Under the pieces are notes generated by a model. It ran no database searches. It was not told the DNA's origin and saw only the letters and a list, made by a program, of their open reading frames with translations. 64,000 nucleotides of DNA, taken from Euleptes europaea (lineage: Eukaryota; Chordata; Lepidosauria; Squamata; Sphaerodactylidae). How positions within the stretch are numbered: the first letter of the stretch is position 1; every line of letters begins with the position of its first letter. The position numbers and the translations under genes are program-made. This document shows positions 26,709 to 37,330 of the stretch, one piece after another. The stretch is from contig NC_079325.1 of assembly GCF_029931775.1 (NCBI RefSeq), positions 52,126,286 to 52,190,285 on the forward strand, given 5' to 3'.

Positions 26709-28339
26709 TTAAGGGTAGCCGTACATCACAGACGTGTCCTTTTCTTTTTGGCGCTCCACGAAAAACTGCACGCGCCCCAAAGCCGTCCAGCGTGCCGCCT
26801 CCTCCCTCTCCTTCTGAGCCCGTCGCTTCATCATCTCCCGGACGGGGCGTTGCTGCTCTGTGATAGGGGTGGACACTTCCAGGTGAGCGGGGGGCCGTTT
26901 CCAGTTCCTGAATGCGATTTCAAAGGGTAGGATTGGCGGGGGTGGAGAATACATCAAAACCAGACCGTGATCTCGTGGTACGGTTCGCGGTCGGAAGGTG
27001 CGGGTTGCGCCCATGGGTCCTTTACATTGGTTACAACTCGGCCTCTGACTGTCTTGCATAGGGATGCCCTTCCTGGACTGAAGGCCGTATGTTCTTCCAA
27101 CCATGCTGGGCAGTGTCTCTTTCAAAGACGTTGGCTGTGGCTTCGGTCTCATAAGGGACTGCTGTAGCAGCACGGGGATCGCTGATGGTTTAGCCACAGC
27201 AGAGGGCGGGGGTTTAGGCAGTGAGCTTGGTGGCATTGCTTTGGTCAATGCGCATGGGTTGAACTGTGTTTTGGGGACTGGCTTAAGCGGTACTTTTGGA
27301 ACAGGCCTTGCCGATATGCAGAGTGGCTTGACCGGAACGATGCCCGGACAAGGAACTGGAGGAGGCTTCCGTGCCGGAAGGGTGGAAACATTGTTTTTCC
27401 CCAGTGGATGGAAGACCTGCACAGACTCCATCATCCGCAAAGACAGATAGCTCTTGGGCACTGGTTTAAAAGGTTCTGGTCTTTCTTTGGCCTCCATCTT
27501 GTTTTTGCTGTTTGTTGCTTTAGTTGCTTGGGCCTTCTTAGGCTGGGTATTTTTCTTTTCCTTTGGCAAACCTTTAGGTCTTGAACCACTCACTTTGACA
27601 TCTAGAGTCTTCTCATTTGGTCTTGACAGTTCTGCTTCAGGAATATAGATTTTAATTTTGCCTTTTCTAGGTGATGCTTGGTCAGCCATCTTTCTCTTTC
27701 TCCATCGCTTTTTGGGTGGTAGTTTCTCAGGTTGCCAATCTCCCTGGTCATCCTCTTCTGGCTCCAAAATCCCTTTCTTCCATTCCTCTGTAACTGCGCC
27801 CTTTGACACTGAAAGGGTTGTTGTCTCCATCCCCTGACCACTTTGAAGGAGACCAGAGGAATCAGGTTTCTGAGCTCCTGATGTCCCTGCGCCTTCATCC
27901 TCAGATGCACACAGGTCAATGATTTCCATCAGCCCTTCTCTTGGAGCCTGTGTGGACGCCAAAGATGACAGTGCTGTCATAGGACACACACAGGTCTTTG
28001 TTCTGTTTGGCATCTCCAGTGTGGGCATGTTCTTGCCCTGGGGCAGTCCTCCACAAGTATGAGCATTGTCAGTTCCTATGGCTTCCTTGGAAAGGAAAAC
28101 ATCTGGATTAATTTCTTTAAAGGGGGTGTCTTCTCTTATCTGTTCGGGATCAGTACTTTCTAGGAGTGGTTCAATGGAAGTGGTTAGCTTTTCCATATCA
28201 GGGAACCCTGGGTCAAGGAGATCCTGTGGCAGTTGGAACTCATCAATGAAGGCAGCAAGGAGGCCATTGTTGGCTTTCCCCATTTCTTCTTTGCCCGGCT
28301 GGAAGGATACCTCCTGGGTGAAGGGTGGAGCATCCACCA
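26709..28339 (-). CDS. C2orf78: DUF4629-like gene, last exon
   Basis: A 1631-bp exon open throughout, starting at TCTTATAG|TG (VDAPPFTQEVSFQP) and ending MYGYP-stop. Holds LPQDLLDPGFPDMEK near its start, the basic KKRWRKRK stretch, and the conserved C-terminal EREEAARWTALG block. Confidence 0.8.
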
Positions 28340-31300
28340 CTATAAGAAAGGAAAAAAGGTAAAAATATCTATTAGAGAGCAAAGACTCTCTTCTTTATTA
28401 CATGCTAGGGATCACCAAGGGCAGCGTCGTTTCCCCACGGTCACCCTTGCCAACTGCTTTGGGTCTTCCTTCTGATTATGCATGCCTTTTCTGCCCGTCA
28501 GAGGTTGCCTCTCTCTTCCCGCACGTTTTGCCCACATTTCCCAATTCTGGCTGAAACAGCATCTGGAAAACACGAGCAAAACCCATGGGGAGAGCGAGGT
28601 GACCTCTGATGGACAGGAAAGGCATGCATAATCAAAAGGAAGACCCAAAGCAGTTGGCGGGGGTGACCGTGGGGAAATGCCCCTGCATAAAAGACCCAAG
28701 TGTCATAATTAACAAGGTGCTTCAGTGATTTCTGTAAGGAGAATGTACTTGGTAATAGGCAAGAGTTAAACCGACAATAGACCATAAGAAGATAACTGTA
28801 ATGTGAAGAAATGGAATGGTGTATGCCCCCAAATCTGTATTATTATTTGGAGGTTGGTTGTTTTTCATCTCAGAGTTGCTGTAAGCACTTTTTTGATCTT
28901 TATAGTCCTACAGGTTGAGCATCCCTTATCCAGACAGCTGATATCTGGACTAATCCACAAACCGGACCACAAACCGCATGCAGTCATTACTCACAGGCCC
29001 TCAGCAGTGCCACTGATGGTTCAATGTACACAACATGGTTAAAAATATTGTTTCAAATTACATTCAGGCTATACGTATAAAGTATATCTAAAACATAAAT
29101 GAATTTTATGTTTAGACTTGGGCCCCATCCTCAAGATGTATATGCAAAAGTTCCAAAATATTCCAAAATACAGAAAGATCCGAAATGTGGACCACTTCTG
29201 GTCCCAAGTAATCCAGATAAGGGATGCTCAACCTATAATAGCATACTTGAGATCAGGCGAAGGAAAGGGGAAATCTCACTTGGAGAAACTCTGGAAAATA
29301 TCCACTCAATTAGAGTGTGCATTGAGCAAACACATACAGAATATACACAGGCTCATCTGTGATTGCTCCCCATTAATGGCCAGTACAAACCTTGGAGTCC
29401 ACCAGTGGTGGCCTGGACTCCTTTGACATGTTCTGAGCATGGGTTCTCCAATGGGAACGCAGTTGGTTCCAGGGGCTCCTGCGGCATGCCCAAGATCCCA
29501 GTCATCCGAGAAGCATTGGTGATGCTCTTGTAGACATGTTGCTGAACAGGAGTGCTGGGAAACCGGAATAGCATTGGCTGATGTTGTTGTCCATGGCTGA
29601 CTTTGGCCTCTGAGAATAAAAAAGAGCCCAAGAGAACGAGACATTATGGAACCCTTTTCATTCTTTCTGGCTCACACGAGGCAGCAACATCCCATCATTA
29701 TGAAGCACTTGGAAACCTGATGGTATGCACCATGTCAGTGGCACATCTGCGCACACTGCGGCTAGACTGTGCAAACATCCCAAGCAGTCATGTAGCACGG
29801 AAATAATTCTAGGGGGAAAAGATGTCAATTCAAGGGAACGACTGGGGGATTTCTCCATATCGACATTTAGCCCTCGATGACGAGAGAGAGAGAGAAGGAG
29901 ACAGGTCTGGCCCAATCGACCGACTCTTGCGGGAGAGAAGGCTTGGTTAATGCTTCTGCATAAATGGGATTGTTTTGGTTGCAGAACCAACCCTGAGAGA
30001 GAAGGCTTCTGACTTGTAGAGGATTACGGGATGTGTCTTAGTGCACGTTAATCCCTCACCTGGCAAGCTGATCAGGCCTTTGGGGGTGTCTCATTCCCAA
30101 CAACTGGAAGTTCAGGGTGCCCCAAGATGCGTCCCACCCTCTTTCCTGACTGTGGGGCATTATTTAAAGGGGTGGGCAAATTCTGTGCCATAGGTTATGT
30201 TGCCATCCTTGATCACCTTACTGAGCCTTCTGCCTGACGACTCTTCTTAGGAACACGGAGGCTGTCTGGAACGCTCTTTGAATACCACTGTCCAATTTGC
30301 TAGAGGTCTGGTGGGCTAAACACTTGGGCCTTTTTTGCAGGGACGTTTCCCCGCGGTCACCCCCGCCAACTGCTTTGGGGCTTCCTTTTGATTATGCATG
30401 CCTTTCCCGCCCGTCAGAGGTCGCCTCCTTCTTCCTGCACGTTTTGCCCATGTTTCCCAGATGCTGTTTTAGCCAGAATCTGGAAAATGCGGGCAAAACT
30501 CATGGGCAGAGCGAGGTGACCTCTGATGGGCAGAAAAGGCCCACATAATCAAAAGGAAGCCCCGAAGTAGTCGGCAGGGGTGACCGCATGGAAACGTCCC
30601 TGCATAAAAGGCCTTGGATGCCAGGAATGACTAGGGTTGCCAGGTCCCTCTTCGCCACCTGTGGGAGGTTTTTGGGGTGGAGCCTGAGGAGGGCAGGGTT
30701 TGAGGAGGGGAGGGACTTCAATGCCATACAGTCCAATTGCCAAGGTGGCCATTCTCTCAGGTGCACTGATCTCTATCAGCTGGAGATCAGTTGTAATAGC
30801 AGGAGAACTCCAGCTATTACCTGGAGGTTAGCACGGGTAAAAGGTACACAAATGCACAGAGCCAAGTAGCAAAAATGCAAATGTTAATAAGTGCAAAACA
30901 TCAAAGACAGCAGTGTGAGACAAATAGATCTAACAGTAGTGACTATACAATGTACACTAACAGCAGTGACTACACAATGTACAATATATACATGGATTAT
31001 AGAATAACCAGGCAAAAAAGTCCTCTTCTTAAGTCTATCAAAGTTGGTTGGTTCCAATTGTATAATATGTTCATCTGGTGTGAATCCAGTGAATATAAAT
31101 CCAAAGATGGGGGACAGCCGTTTCACCTTGGTTTCTTCAGCCCCATATTATCTCATCCATGTAGTAAAAAGCTAGTATCCCACTTGGGAACCTGTGGACA
31201 TTGCTGTGGCTTAATAGTGTACCTTTGTGGACTTTGTTATATTCTGGAATTACCATTACATGGATGAGATAATATGGGGCTGAAGAAACCAAGGTGAAAC

Positions 31301-32390
31301 GGCCGTCCCCCATCTTTGGATTTATATTCACTGGATTCACACCAGATGAACATATTATACAATTGGAACCAACCAACTTTGATAGACTTAAGAAGAGGAC
31401 TTTTCTGCCTGGTTATTCTATAATCCATGTATATATTGTACATTGTGTAGTCACTGCTGTTAGTGTACATTGTATAGTCACTACTGTTAGGTCTATTTGT
31501 CTCACACTGCTGTCTTTGATGTTTTGCACTTATTAACATTTGCATTTTTGCTACTTGGCTCTGTGCATTTGTGTACCTTTTACCCATGCTAATTTCCAAA
31601 CCATATGGTATAGGCACGGGAGTGCTTTTGTTTTGTTTATATTGATTACCTGGAGGTTGGCAACTCTAGGAATGACTCCAAGCCCACTTGAAGGGTCATG
31701 TCTTCTCCAAAAAGACGGATGAGCACAAACCTGTTGCTGCGAAGTTTGTGATCTTGCGCTTCCTGGAGTTTGATGGGAAATGACATATTCCAGTGGTTGG
31801 AGCAGCTTCCACTACCGTCTGTGGTTCTATCAGTTTCAGCACCATGGGTGGCTGAGAAATGGTGACACTCCTGCCGGCCTGGGCAGCAGTGTGCTTCTGC
31901 CTCTGGGGAACAGGGGCTGAGGTGGTGTGGGTGTGCGTGAACAGGCCTCTCCTATCCTGGGGAGAATTTTGCCAGCCTTGACGAGGGGGCTGCATCAGAA
32001 GTGCATGATGGCTGGCCATGGGCTGCAGGTGACCATGCCGCTGGTCTCTTGGAAAGGATTGGGATGATATTGACCCAAGGAATGGGGCAGGAATCCTGCT
32101 GGCCATTCCCCAGCCATAGATCGAAGGACCCATTGACTGGGGAACCTGGGGCAAGACTTCCCGCCTCAGTGGTGGTTGCAAGAGAGAGGCGTGTGGTAGC
32201 AGATAGTTCAACGTGACCGCTGTCGGCTGGACCACCGTAATGGGGACTGACGTCTGGAGCCAAGCTGCACTTAGACATGGTGCAGATGCTCGGGAGAGGC
32301 TGGGAGGATCCCCTCGGGTGGTTGCACCAGCGGTCTCCGTAGGGATGTTCAGCGACTGGTGAGTTGATCCTTCTAGTGGAAGGGCCTTAT
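26709..32390 (-). CDS. C2orf78: DUF4629/C2orf78-like protein gene, three exons, 5' end missing
   Basis: Exons on the minus strand: 32390-31731 (660 bp), 29609-29391 (219 bp) and 28339-26709 (1631 bp with stop TAA). Acceptors are TTTCTAG, TTCTCAG and TCTTATAG; both donors are G|GTTTGT. All joins are phase 1 and give one frame of about 836 codons. The protein is proline-rich and low-complexity, with a basic stretch near KLPPKKRWRKRKMADQ that could be a nuclear signal. The C-terminus is ordered: TPITEQQRPVREMMKRRAQK, then EREEAARWTALGRVQFFVER and a final MYGYP. From memory that end resembles mammalian C2orf78 (DUF4629), whose function is unknown; this naming needs a search. The exon with the start codon lies above 32390 and was not found. 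Confidence 0.6.
28405..28700. mobile_element. Fold-back DNA element, near-perfect palindrome
   Basis: Arms CAGCGTCGTTTCCCCACGG...TTTTGCCCAC and GGGGAAATGCCCCTG pair over about 130 bp around a centre with CTGGCTGAAACAGCATCTGG. It has the same family layout as 30333-30613 and 10115-10345. No coding sequence. It lies in an intron of the DUF4629-like gene. Confidence 0.8.
28911..29235. mobile_element. pogo/Tigger-type MITE (Tc1-mariner), 325 bp
   Basis: Terminal inverted repeats CAGGTTGAGCATCCCTTATCC and GGATAAGGGATGCTCAACCT are flanked by TA on both sides. These are the ends known from vertebrate Tigger/MER2-like elements. Non-coding. Confidence 0.85.
29391..29609 (-). CDS. C2orf78: DUF4629-like gene, internal exon
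   Basis: 219 bp; acceptor TATTCTCAG|AG, donor CTCCAAG|GTTTGT. Encodes EAKVSHGQQHQPMLFRF ... VQATTGGLQ. Phases match the exons on both sides. Confidence 0.75.
30333..30613. mobile_element. Fold-back DNA element, complete copy
   Basis: TTGCAGGGACGTTTCCCCGC at the left mirrors GGAAACGTCCCTGCA at the right; arms of about 125 bp meet at a centre with GATGCTGTTTTAGCCAG. Second complete copy in the same gene's introns. Confidence 0.8.
30632..31668 (-). mobile_element. MITE copy split by a palindromic PLE-like element
   Basis: TAGGGTTGCCAGG at 30632 and GGCAACTCTA at 31668, flanked by the exact 8-bp duplication ggaatgac (30624-30631 and 31669-31676). The interruption is at ATTACCTGGAGGTT, the reverse complement of AACCTCCAGGTAAT. 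Confidence 0.9.
30830..31644. mobile_element. Penelope-like palindromic element 2 (815 bp), hammerhead in both arms
   Basis: Flanked by direct copies of attacctggaggtt (30816-30829 and 31645-31658). The arms 30830-31163 and 31256-31590 are near-perfect reverse complements around a ~90-bp spacer. Each arm contains CTGAAGA, a short ACC/GGT helix, GAAA and C..GTC (31280-31307 plus; 31140-31113 minus). Open frames in the two arms translate identically, as expected from a palindrome; none looks like a real protein. Confidence 0.75.
31731..32390 (-). CDS. C2orf78: DUF4629-like gene, upstream exon
   Basis: 660 bp; acceptor TATTTCTAG|AT, donor GCAACAG|GTTTGT. Encodes KALPLEGSTHQSLNIPTE, then a Pro/Gln/Ser-rich region and NSRKRKITNFAAT at the end. 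Open throughout in the frame that joins the next exon. Confidence 0.7.
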
Positions 32391-32699
32391 CTAGAAATAA
32401 AATAAAATAGAATAGATGGGGCACTGAGGTTGTGAACCTTGAAATGGCTCTAAGCAAGAGTCAGCTGACAGATCAACACCCAGTTGCCTTAATGGGCTGC
32501 ATTTCGGAGCGCCAACATCCTTGATCTCTGCAGTCCATGCAAGGGCCTTGTCAAACCCCATTAATATTGTTAACCTTCTGTTGAGCAGCAGGGGTAACTG
32601 GGGCCAAGTTAACAATGACTGGCTTAAGGCCTCTTGCTGAGTTCATGGCTCTGGCCAGAACTGGACCCAACATTTCTGGTTCAGAGCACCAGTCTTTAG

Positions 32700-33780
32700 C
32701 ACAAGAATACTTCATCTGTTGATGTACAGCCATCCAGACTCTGCCCTGGACACACTGGCCAGGTGCTTGGATGCTGTGACTGGATGGTTGAGGAAAAGCC
32801 GGCTGAAGCTAAATCCATAGAAGATGGAGGTCCTTTGGCTTGGCTGGGGCGGCTCTGGGGTGGGGTGCTGGCTCCTGGCTCTTGACAGCATGCAATTAAC
32901 ATCTGCACCTGCCATCAAGAGCCTGGGTGTGATCCTTGATGCCCTCCTATCAATGGAGGCTCAGGTCTCAGCCATGGTCCAGGCGGCCTTTTTCCATTTC
33001 ACCTGGGCCCGGCAGCTGGTGGGTTACCTCTCCCGTCCCAACCTAGCCACAGTGATCCACATGATGGTCACCTCTAGGCTGGACTACTGTAACTCGCTCT
33101 ATGTAGGGCTGCCCTTGAGACTGATCTAGAGGCTCCAGTTGGTGCAAAATCCTGTGGCGAGGCTCCTCAGGGGGACCTTACCGTGAGAACATATAACACC
33201 AGTGCTGAAATAACCGCACTGGCTCCAACTGGAGTATCGGATCAGTTTCAAGGTGCTGGTTTTGACCTTTAAAGCCTTACACAGTCTGGGACCATTGTAC
33301 CTGCGGGACCACCTGGCATGCCAATCAGAGAGCTTTGCGCTCCATGAACAACAATTTGCTGGTGGTCCCTGGTCCGAAGAATGTGCGGCTGCCCTCGACA
33401 AGGGCCAGGGCTTTTTACACCCTGGCCCTGGCCTGGTGGAATGGTCTCCCTAGTGACATGGGGGGGGGGGGGGCTGCAGGACCTTAAGGAGTTCTGCAGG
33501 GCCTGTAAAACGGAACTGTTCCTCCAGGCCTACAACTGAGGGCAGCCGCGAGCTGTCCATCGTTGCTGGCCTCCCCATCCTCAGCAAGAGGGGGTTGATC
33601 TGCTGTACTCCAGCAATTGGTTTATTTTATGCCATCTTGCTGTTTTAATTAGTGATGTTATGTTTTTTTAACTTGATGTTTTATGGTTTTATATGATTTT
33701 ATAGAGTGTTATCCGCCCTGAGCCCAGCTTGTCTGGGAATTGTGGGTGGGCTATACATTTGATTTTTTGCAAATAAATAT
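32700..33780 (+). mobile_element. 5'-truncated L2/CR1-group LINE, broken
   Basis: Plus-strand peptides TGWLRKSRLKLNP, IKSLGVILDALLSMEAQVS and VTSRLDYCNSLYVGLPLRLI, then HWLQLEYRISFKVLVLTFKA and GPLYLRDHL in another frame: the end of a Jockey-group LINE ORF2. The tail reads ATCCGCCCTGAGCCCAGC...GGGCTATACATTTG. A poly(G) run lies at 33461-33473. Several frame breaks and stops. Confidence 0.75.
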
Positions 33781-34376
33781 ACTCTGGTTTCTCTTCAGAT
33801 CATAAAAAATCTTTTACAGAGCTCCGGTCTTAACCACTGTGCTACACCCTCTCCTGGACAGGTTGTTCATATTGTGAATGAAAAGAGTTATCTATAGAAT
33901 CAATTTGTGCTTTACTGGGGACAGACTGTGCTCTTCTATCTACCTCTCTATCTCCCCCCCCCATTCCTGATGTGCAGGATACCCCTTTTCTTTTGACTAG
34001 CAGAGGTCTCACATTGCTACTGACCAGGAGATGTTGATATCGGTTTGCTAAAAGCATACCAGGCAAACCATTTTTGTTCTTTCAGCCCCCAATTAAAAAA
34101 CCCTCCTTTCCTGGGAATCCTCTTTTGTAATCCATGATGTGCCCATTCCACCTAATATTAGTCCTATGGCAGGAGTTCTCCATCAGTTCACTCCACAATG
34201 CTTCCTTCAAAGGCCAGCAGCTCCATGGAGTTGTGTGTGTTTCTCTCAGAGAATCAGTGTCCCCAAAACACCAAATTCCCTCAGTGACTAAAGGAACATG
34301 AAAAGTTGATGTATCAGGATGAGGTAAGGACTGTCTTTGGCATAGCTATCCCTTGAGGATAACCTTGTATATCTTG

Positions 34377-34576
34377 ATAGATCATGATGGTTAGCCGTGT
34401 GAGTCTGTCAATAGCAGTAGAAAAGAGCAAGAGTCCAGTAGCACTTTCAAGACTAACAAAATTTCTGCCGTGGTATGAGCTTTCTGAAGAAAGTGAGCTG
34501 TGGTTCACAAAAGCTCATACGCTGCCAGAAATGTTGTTAATCCTTGAAGGTGCTACTGGACTCTTGCTCTTTTCTA
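34377..34576. mobile_element. Palindromic 200-bp retroelement tail with hammerhead-like core
   Basis: Direct duplication cttgtatatcttg at 34364-34376 and 34577-34589. The arm AGTAGAAAAGAGCAAGAGTC is mirrored by GACTCTTGCTCTTTTCTACT. Between them sits CTGAAGA, an AGTGAGC..GGTTCAC helix and AAAAGCTCATAC, where a GAAA would complete the hammerhead core. Confidence 0.65.
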
Positions 34577-34589
34577 CTTGTATATCTTG

Positions 34590-35429
34590 CTTCTTCATTC
34601 CTGATCCTTTCTCTGTTGTTTCTACCATAACATTACATAAGATATTGTGGCATAGTCCAGCAACTGACTTCACTAAGTTTCATGGGAATCTAATGAGTAG
34701 ATCTTAGACTTTACTAAACTAAGTGCATTGACTTCACTGAGACTTAGCTTGCAATCCCAAGAACACTTTCCTGGGAGTAAGCCCCACTGAATAGGCCCGA
34801 GTAGGTTTCTGAGTAGTTCCACTTAGGATGTCACTGTTAGTTCTGACTTATTTTTGCTGCCCTAGATCTGGTGTCTTTCAAGTGGAATTCTTAATGTTCT
34901 GTTTCTCTGAGATTATTTCTCCTTTAATTTGTGTCCCATTCATTAACCTGCCGCCCAACTCCCCAGCTACGAGTCCATCCACTCAAAATGGCACTCTGCT
35001 AAATATCTTGGAAAATGGAGTCCATTTCAACATCTGCTTCTACTCATTTCCTACCTGACATAGTGCATGAAAATGCCTCGATTCAGAAGGTTAAAGGAGG
35101 TCTTTTACAACTCACTGATGTGAGGGACCACCACCAACGTGTCTATTAGACCAAGTGTCCAGCAAGGAATACCCAACAGAAGTGTTCTAGACCAAGTGTC
35201 CAGTAAGGAATACCCAACAGAAGTGTTATGATTCAAGTTTGTTTATTGCCATCCCTATGGTAACCCTGCAGGTTGTGAGGGAGGGACAAAAAGAATCTTT
35301 GGAGAAGAAGAAGGTGATGATGAAAGATGACGTCATCCCGGAATGCAGAAGAAGTGACCAGGGGCTGCAAGCAAGAGAGGGCGAGGGAAGGTTCAGGTGT
35401 GTATGTTCAGGCTGCCTGACAGACAACTC
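34590..35429. other. No gene recognised; one short local duplication
   Basis: The segment 'GACCAAGTGTCCAG(C/T)AAGGAAT' with ACCCAACAGAAGTGTT occurs twice at about 35150-35186 and 35191-35227. Otherwise unassigned. Confidence 0.4.
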
Positions 35430-35645
35430 CAGGGTTGCGAACCTCCAAGAGAAGCCTGGAGATCTCCCAGAATTACAACCGATCCCCAAACGACAGGGAT
35501 CAGTTCCCCGGGAGCAAATGGGAGCTTTGTAGGGTACTAAATGACGTTCTATCTCTCTGAGGTCCATCCCCTCCCCAAAGCCCGCCCTCTCTATCTGTAG
35601 CTCCAAATCTCCAGGAACTTCCCAACCTGAAGCAGGCAACCCTAG
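35430..35645 (+). repeat. MITE copy
   Basis: AGGGTTGCGAACCTCC to AGCAGGCAACCCTA, variant subfamily with 'GAATTACAACCGATC'. Confidence 0.7.
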
Positions 35646-35689
35646 ACAGCTCACCTGCACAGACTCCCTATAGCCATCCATCCAATTGA

Positions 35690-36110
35690 ATTAGGGAGAG
35701 GAAACTTCATAGTTGAAACTCCATAGGATGAAGGAGGAGAAAGCTGCATGGCCATGTCTTCTTGGATCCTCTTCTTCATGTCTTCTCATAAGTTAGGGAA
35801 TTCAGGAGATAACATCTATTTTTCAAACTGTAACCCATACAGTTTCAAAGTGTAATGCATCCATCCGTCCACTTGAATCGGGGAGGGGAAACTTCCAGAG
35901 ATTCTGAGAACCAGATTTTCAAGGATGTCCAAGGGTTTGATCCCTGAGTGGAAGCCCTTTGTCATGCCTTCAGGTCACCCAAGTCCCACCTTGTTTAACT
36001 GAGAGCTAACTGCTGTGGCTCTTGCTCCACAGGATGAAGGAGGAGAAGGCTATATGCCCAGGTCTTCTTGAATCCTCTTCTTCATGTCTTCTAACAAGTC
36101 CTGTGAAACC
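35690..36110 (-). other. Diverged duplicated segment with exon-like reading frame
   Basis: Two related stretches (35690-35800 and 35872-36110) share GGGGAGGGGAAACTTC-like and GAAGACATGAAGAAGAGG(A)T words. On the minus strand the upper copy has an acceptor-like TTGGTTTCACAG followed by DLLEDMKKRIQEDLGI-stop; the lower copy reads DMKKRIQEDMAMQLSPPSS up to CAG|GTGAGC. This could be a terminal exon of an unrecognised gene or chance. Confidence 0.3.
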
Positions 36111-36212
36111 AAACAACCCCCATGTGCTTCTACCAGGCTTGGGCAAGTGAAAGACTAACTTCTGGAAAGTGAGGTTAAAAGAGTCCCTGCCCCACCGTCT
36201 GTTATGACCCCA

Positions 36213-36432
36213 CTAGGGTTGCCAACCTCCAGGTGGGGCCTGGAGATCTCCCAGAATTACAGCTGATCTCCCGACAACAGAGTTCAGTTCCCCTGGAGGA
36301 AAGGGCAGCTTTGGAAGGTGACCTCTGTGGCATCAAGTCCCTGCTAAGTTCCCTCCCCTCCCCGAACTCCACTCTCCCCAAGCTCCACCCCCAAATATCC
36401 AGGAATTTCCCAACCTGGAGTTGGCAACCCTA
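36213..36432 (+). mobile_element. MITE copy with 8-bp duplication
   Basis: TAGGGTTGCCAACCTCC to TTGGCAACCCTA, flanked by gaccccac and gtccccac. Uninterrupted; AACCTCCAGGTG is intact here. Confidence 0.8.
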
Positions 36433-36654
36433 GTCCCCACCTTTCCCTGTTGGCCTGTTGGCTAGTGTTGAGTACAGCATTCTTGGCTCTGGCTCAGTTA
36501 AACTGTTAGAAGTCCTTTTATATACTGCAGATTGTACTATGCCAATAAAGGTATTTGAAACTGAAATTGAAAACTGTTAGAAGGCAGTGGTGGGCCGAGG
36601 CGTGCTCACTGACCTGCCCATTTATGTAGGGCAGCTCCCCCCATTCTAACTGTT

Positions 36655-36930
36655 CTGGGGATCCACTGGCAGTTACCATGGCGGTGCAGAAGGTGGACTT
36701 TGATCTGGAGAACCGGGTTTGAACCCCACTCCTCCACATAAGCGGCAGAGGCTAATCTGGTGAACTGGATTTGTTTCCCCACTTTTACACATGAAGCCAG
36801 CTGGGTGACCTTGGGCTAGTCACACTCCCTCAGCCCCTCAGGTAGGTGTAGTGGGGAGGGGAAGGGAAAGTGATTGTAAGCCGGTTTGATTCTTCTTTAA
36901 GTGGGAAAGTCGGCATATAAAAACCATCCT
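36655..36930 (+). mobile_element. tRNA-derived SINE (family A), head diverged
   Basis: GGTTTGAACCCCACTCCTCC B-box region, GTGACCTTGGGCTAGTCACA body and GGCATATAAAAACC tail. Confidence 0.75.
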
Positions 36931-36934
36931 CTAT

Positions 36935-37330
36935 ATGACAGCCCTTCAAGTACTTGAAGATGGTTATCATATCACCTCTCAGTTTTCTCCTCTCCAGGCT
37001 AAACATACCAGCTCCTTCAACCTTTCCTCATAGGACTTGGGCTCCAGACCCCTCACTATCTTTGTTGCCCTTCTCTGGACACGTTCCAGCTTGTCTACAT
37101 CCTTCTTAAATTGCGGTGCCCAAAACTGAACACAATACTCTAGGTGAGGTCTAACCTGAGCAGAGTAAAACGATACCATCACTTCATGTGATCTGGACAC
37201 TATACTTTTGGTGATACAGCCCAAGGTCACATTTGCCTTTTTAGCTACTGCATCACATTGCTGACTCATGTTCAGTGTTTGGTCTACTAAGACCCCAAGA
37301 TCCTTTTCGCACACACTACTGCAAAGACAA
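36935..37330 (-). mobile_element. CR1 LINE reverse transcriptase C-terminal piece
   Basis: The minus-strand frame reads [37 protein letters not shown] and [17 protein letters not shown], the classic end of CR1 ORF2. 5'-truncated. Confidence 0.85.

Noticed and set aside
30875-31617. Pairs of matching open frames on opposite strands (130, 126, 80 codons)
   Set aside because: Produced by the palindromic PLE-like element; the frames mirror each other and show no protein family.
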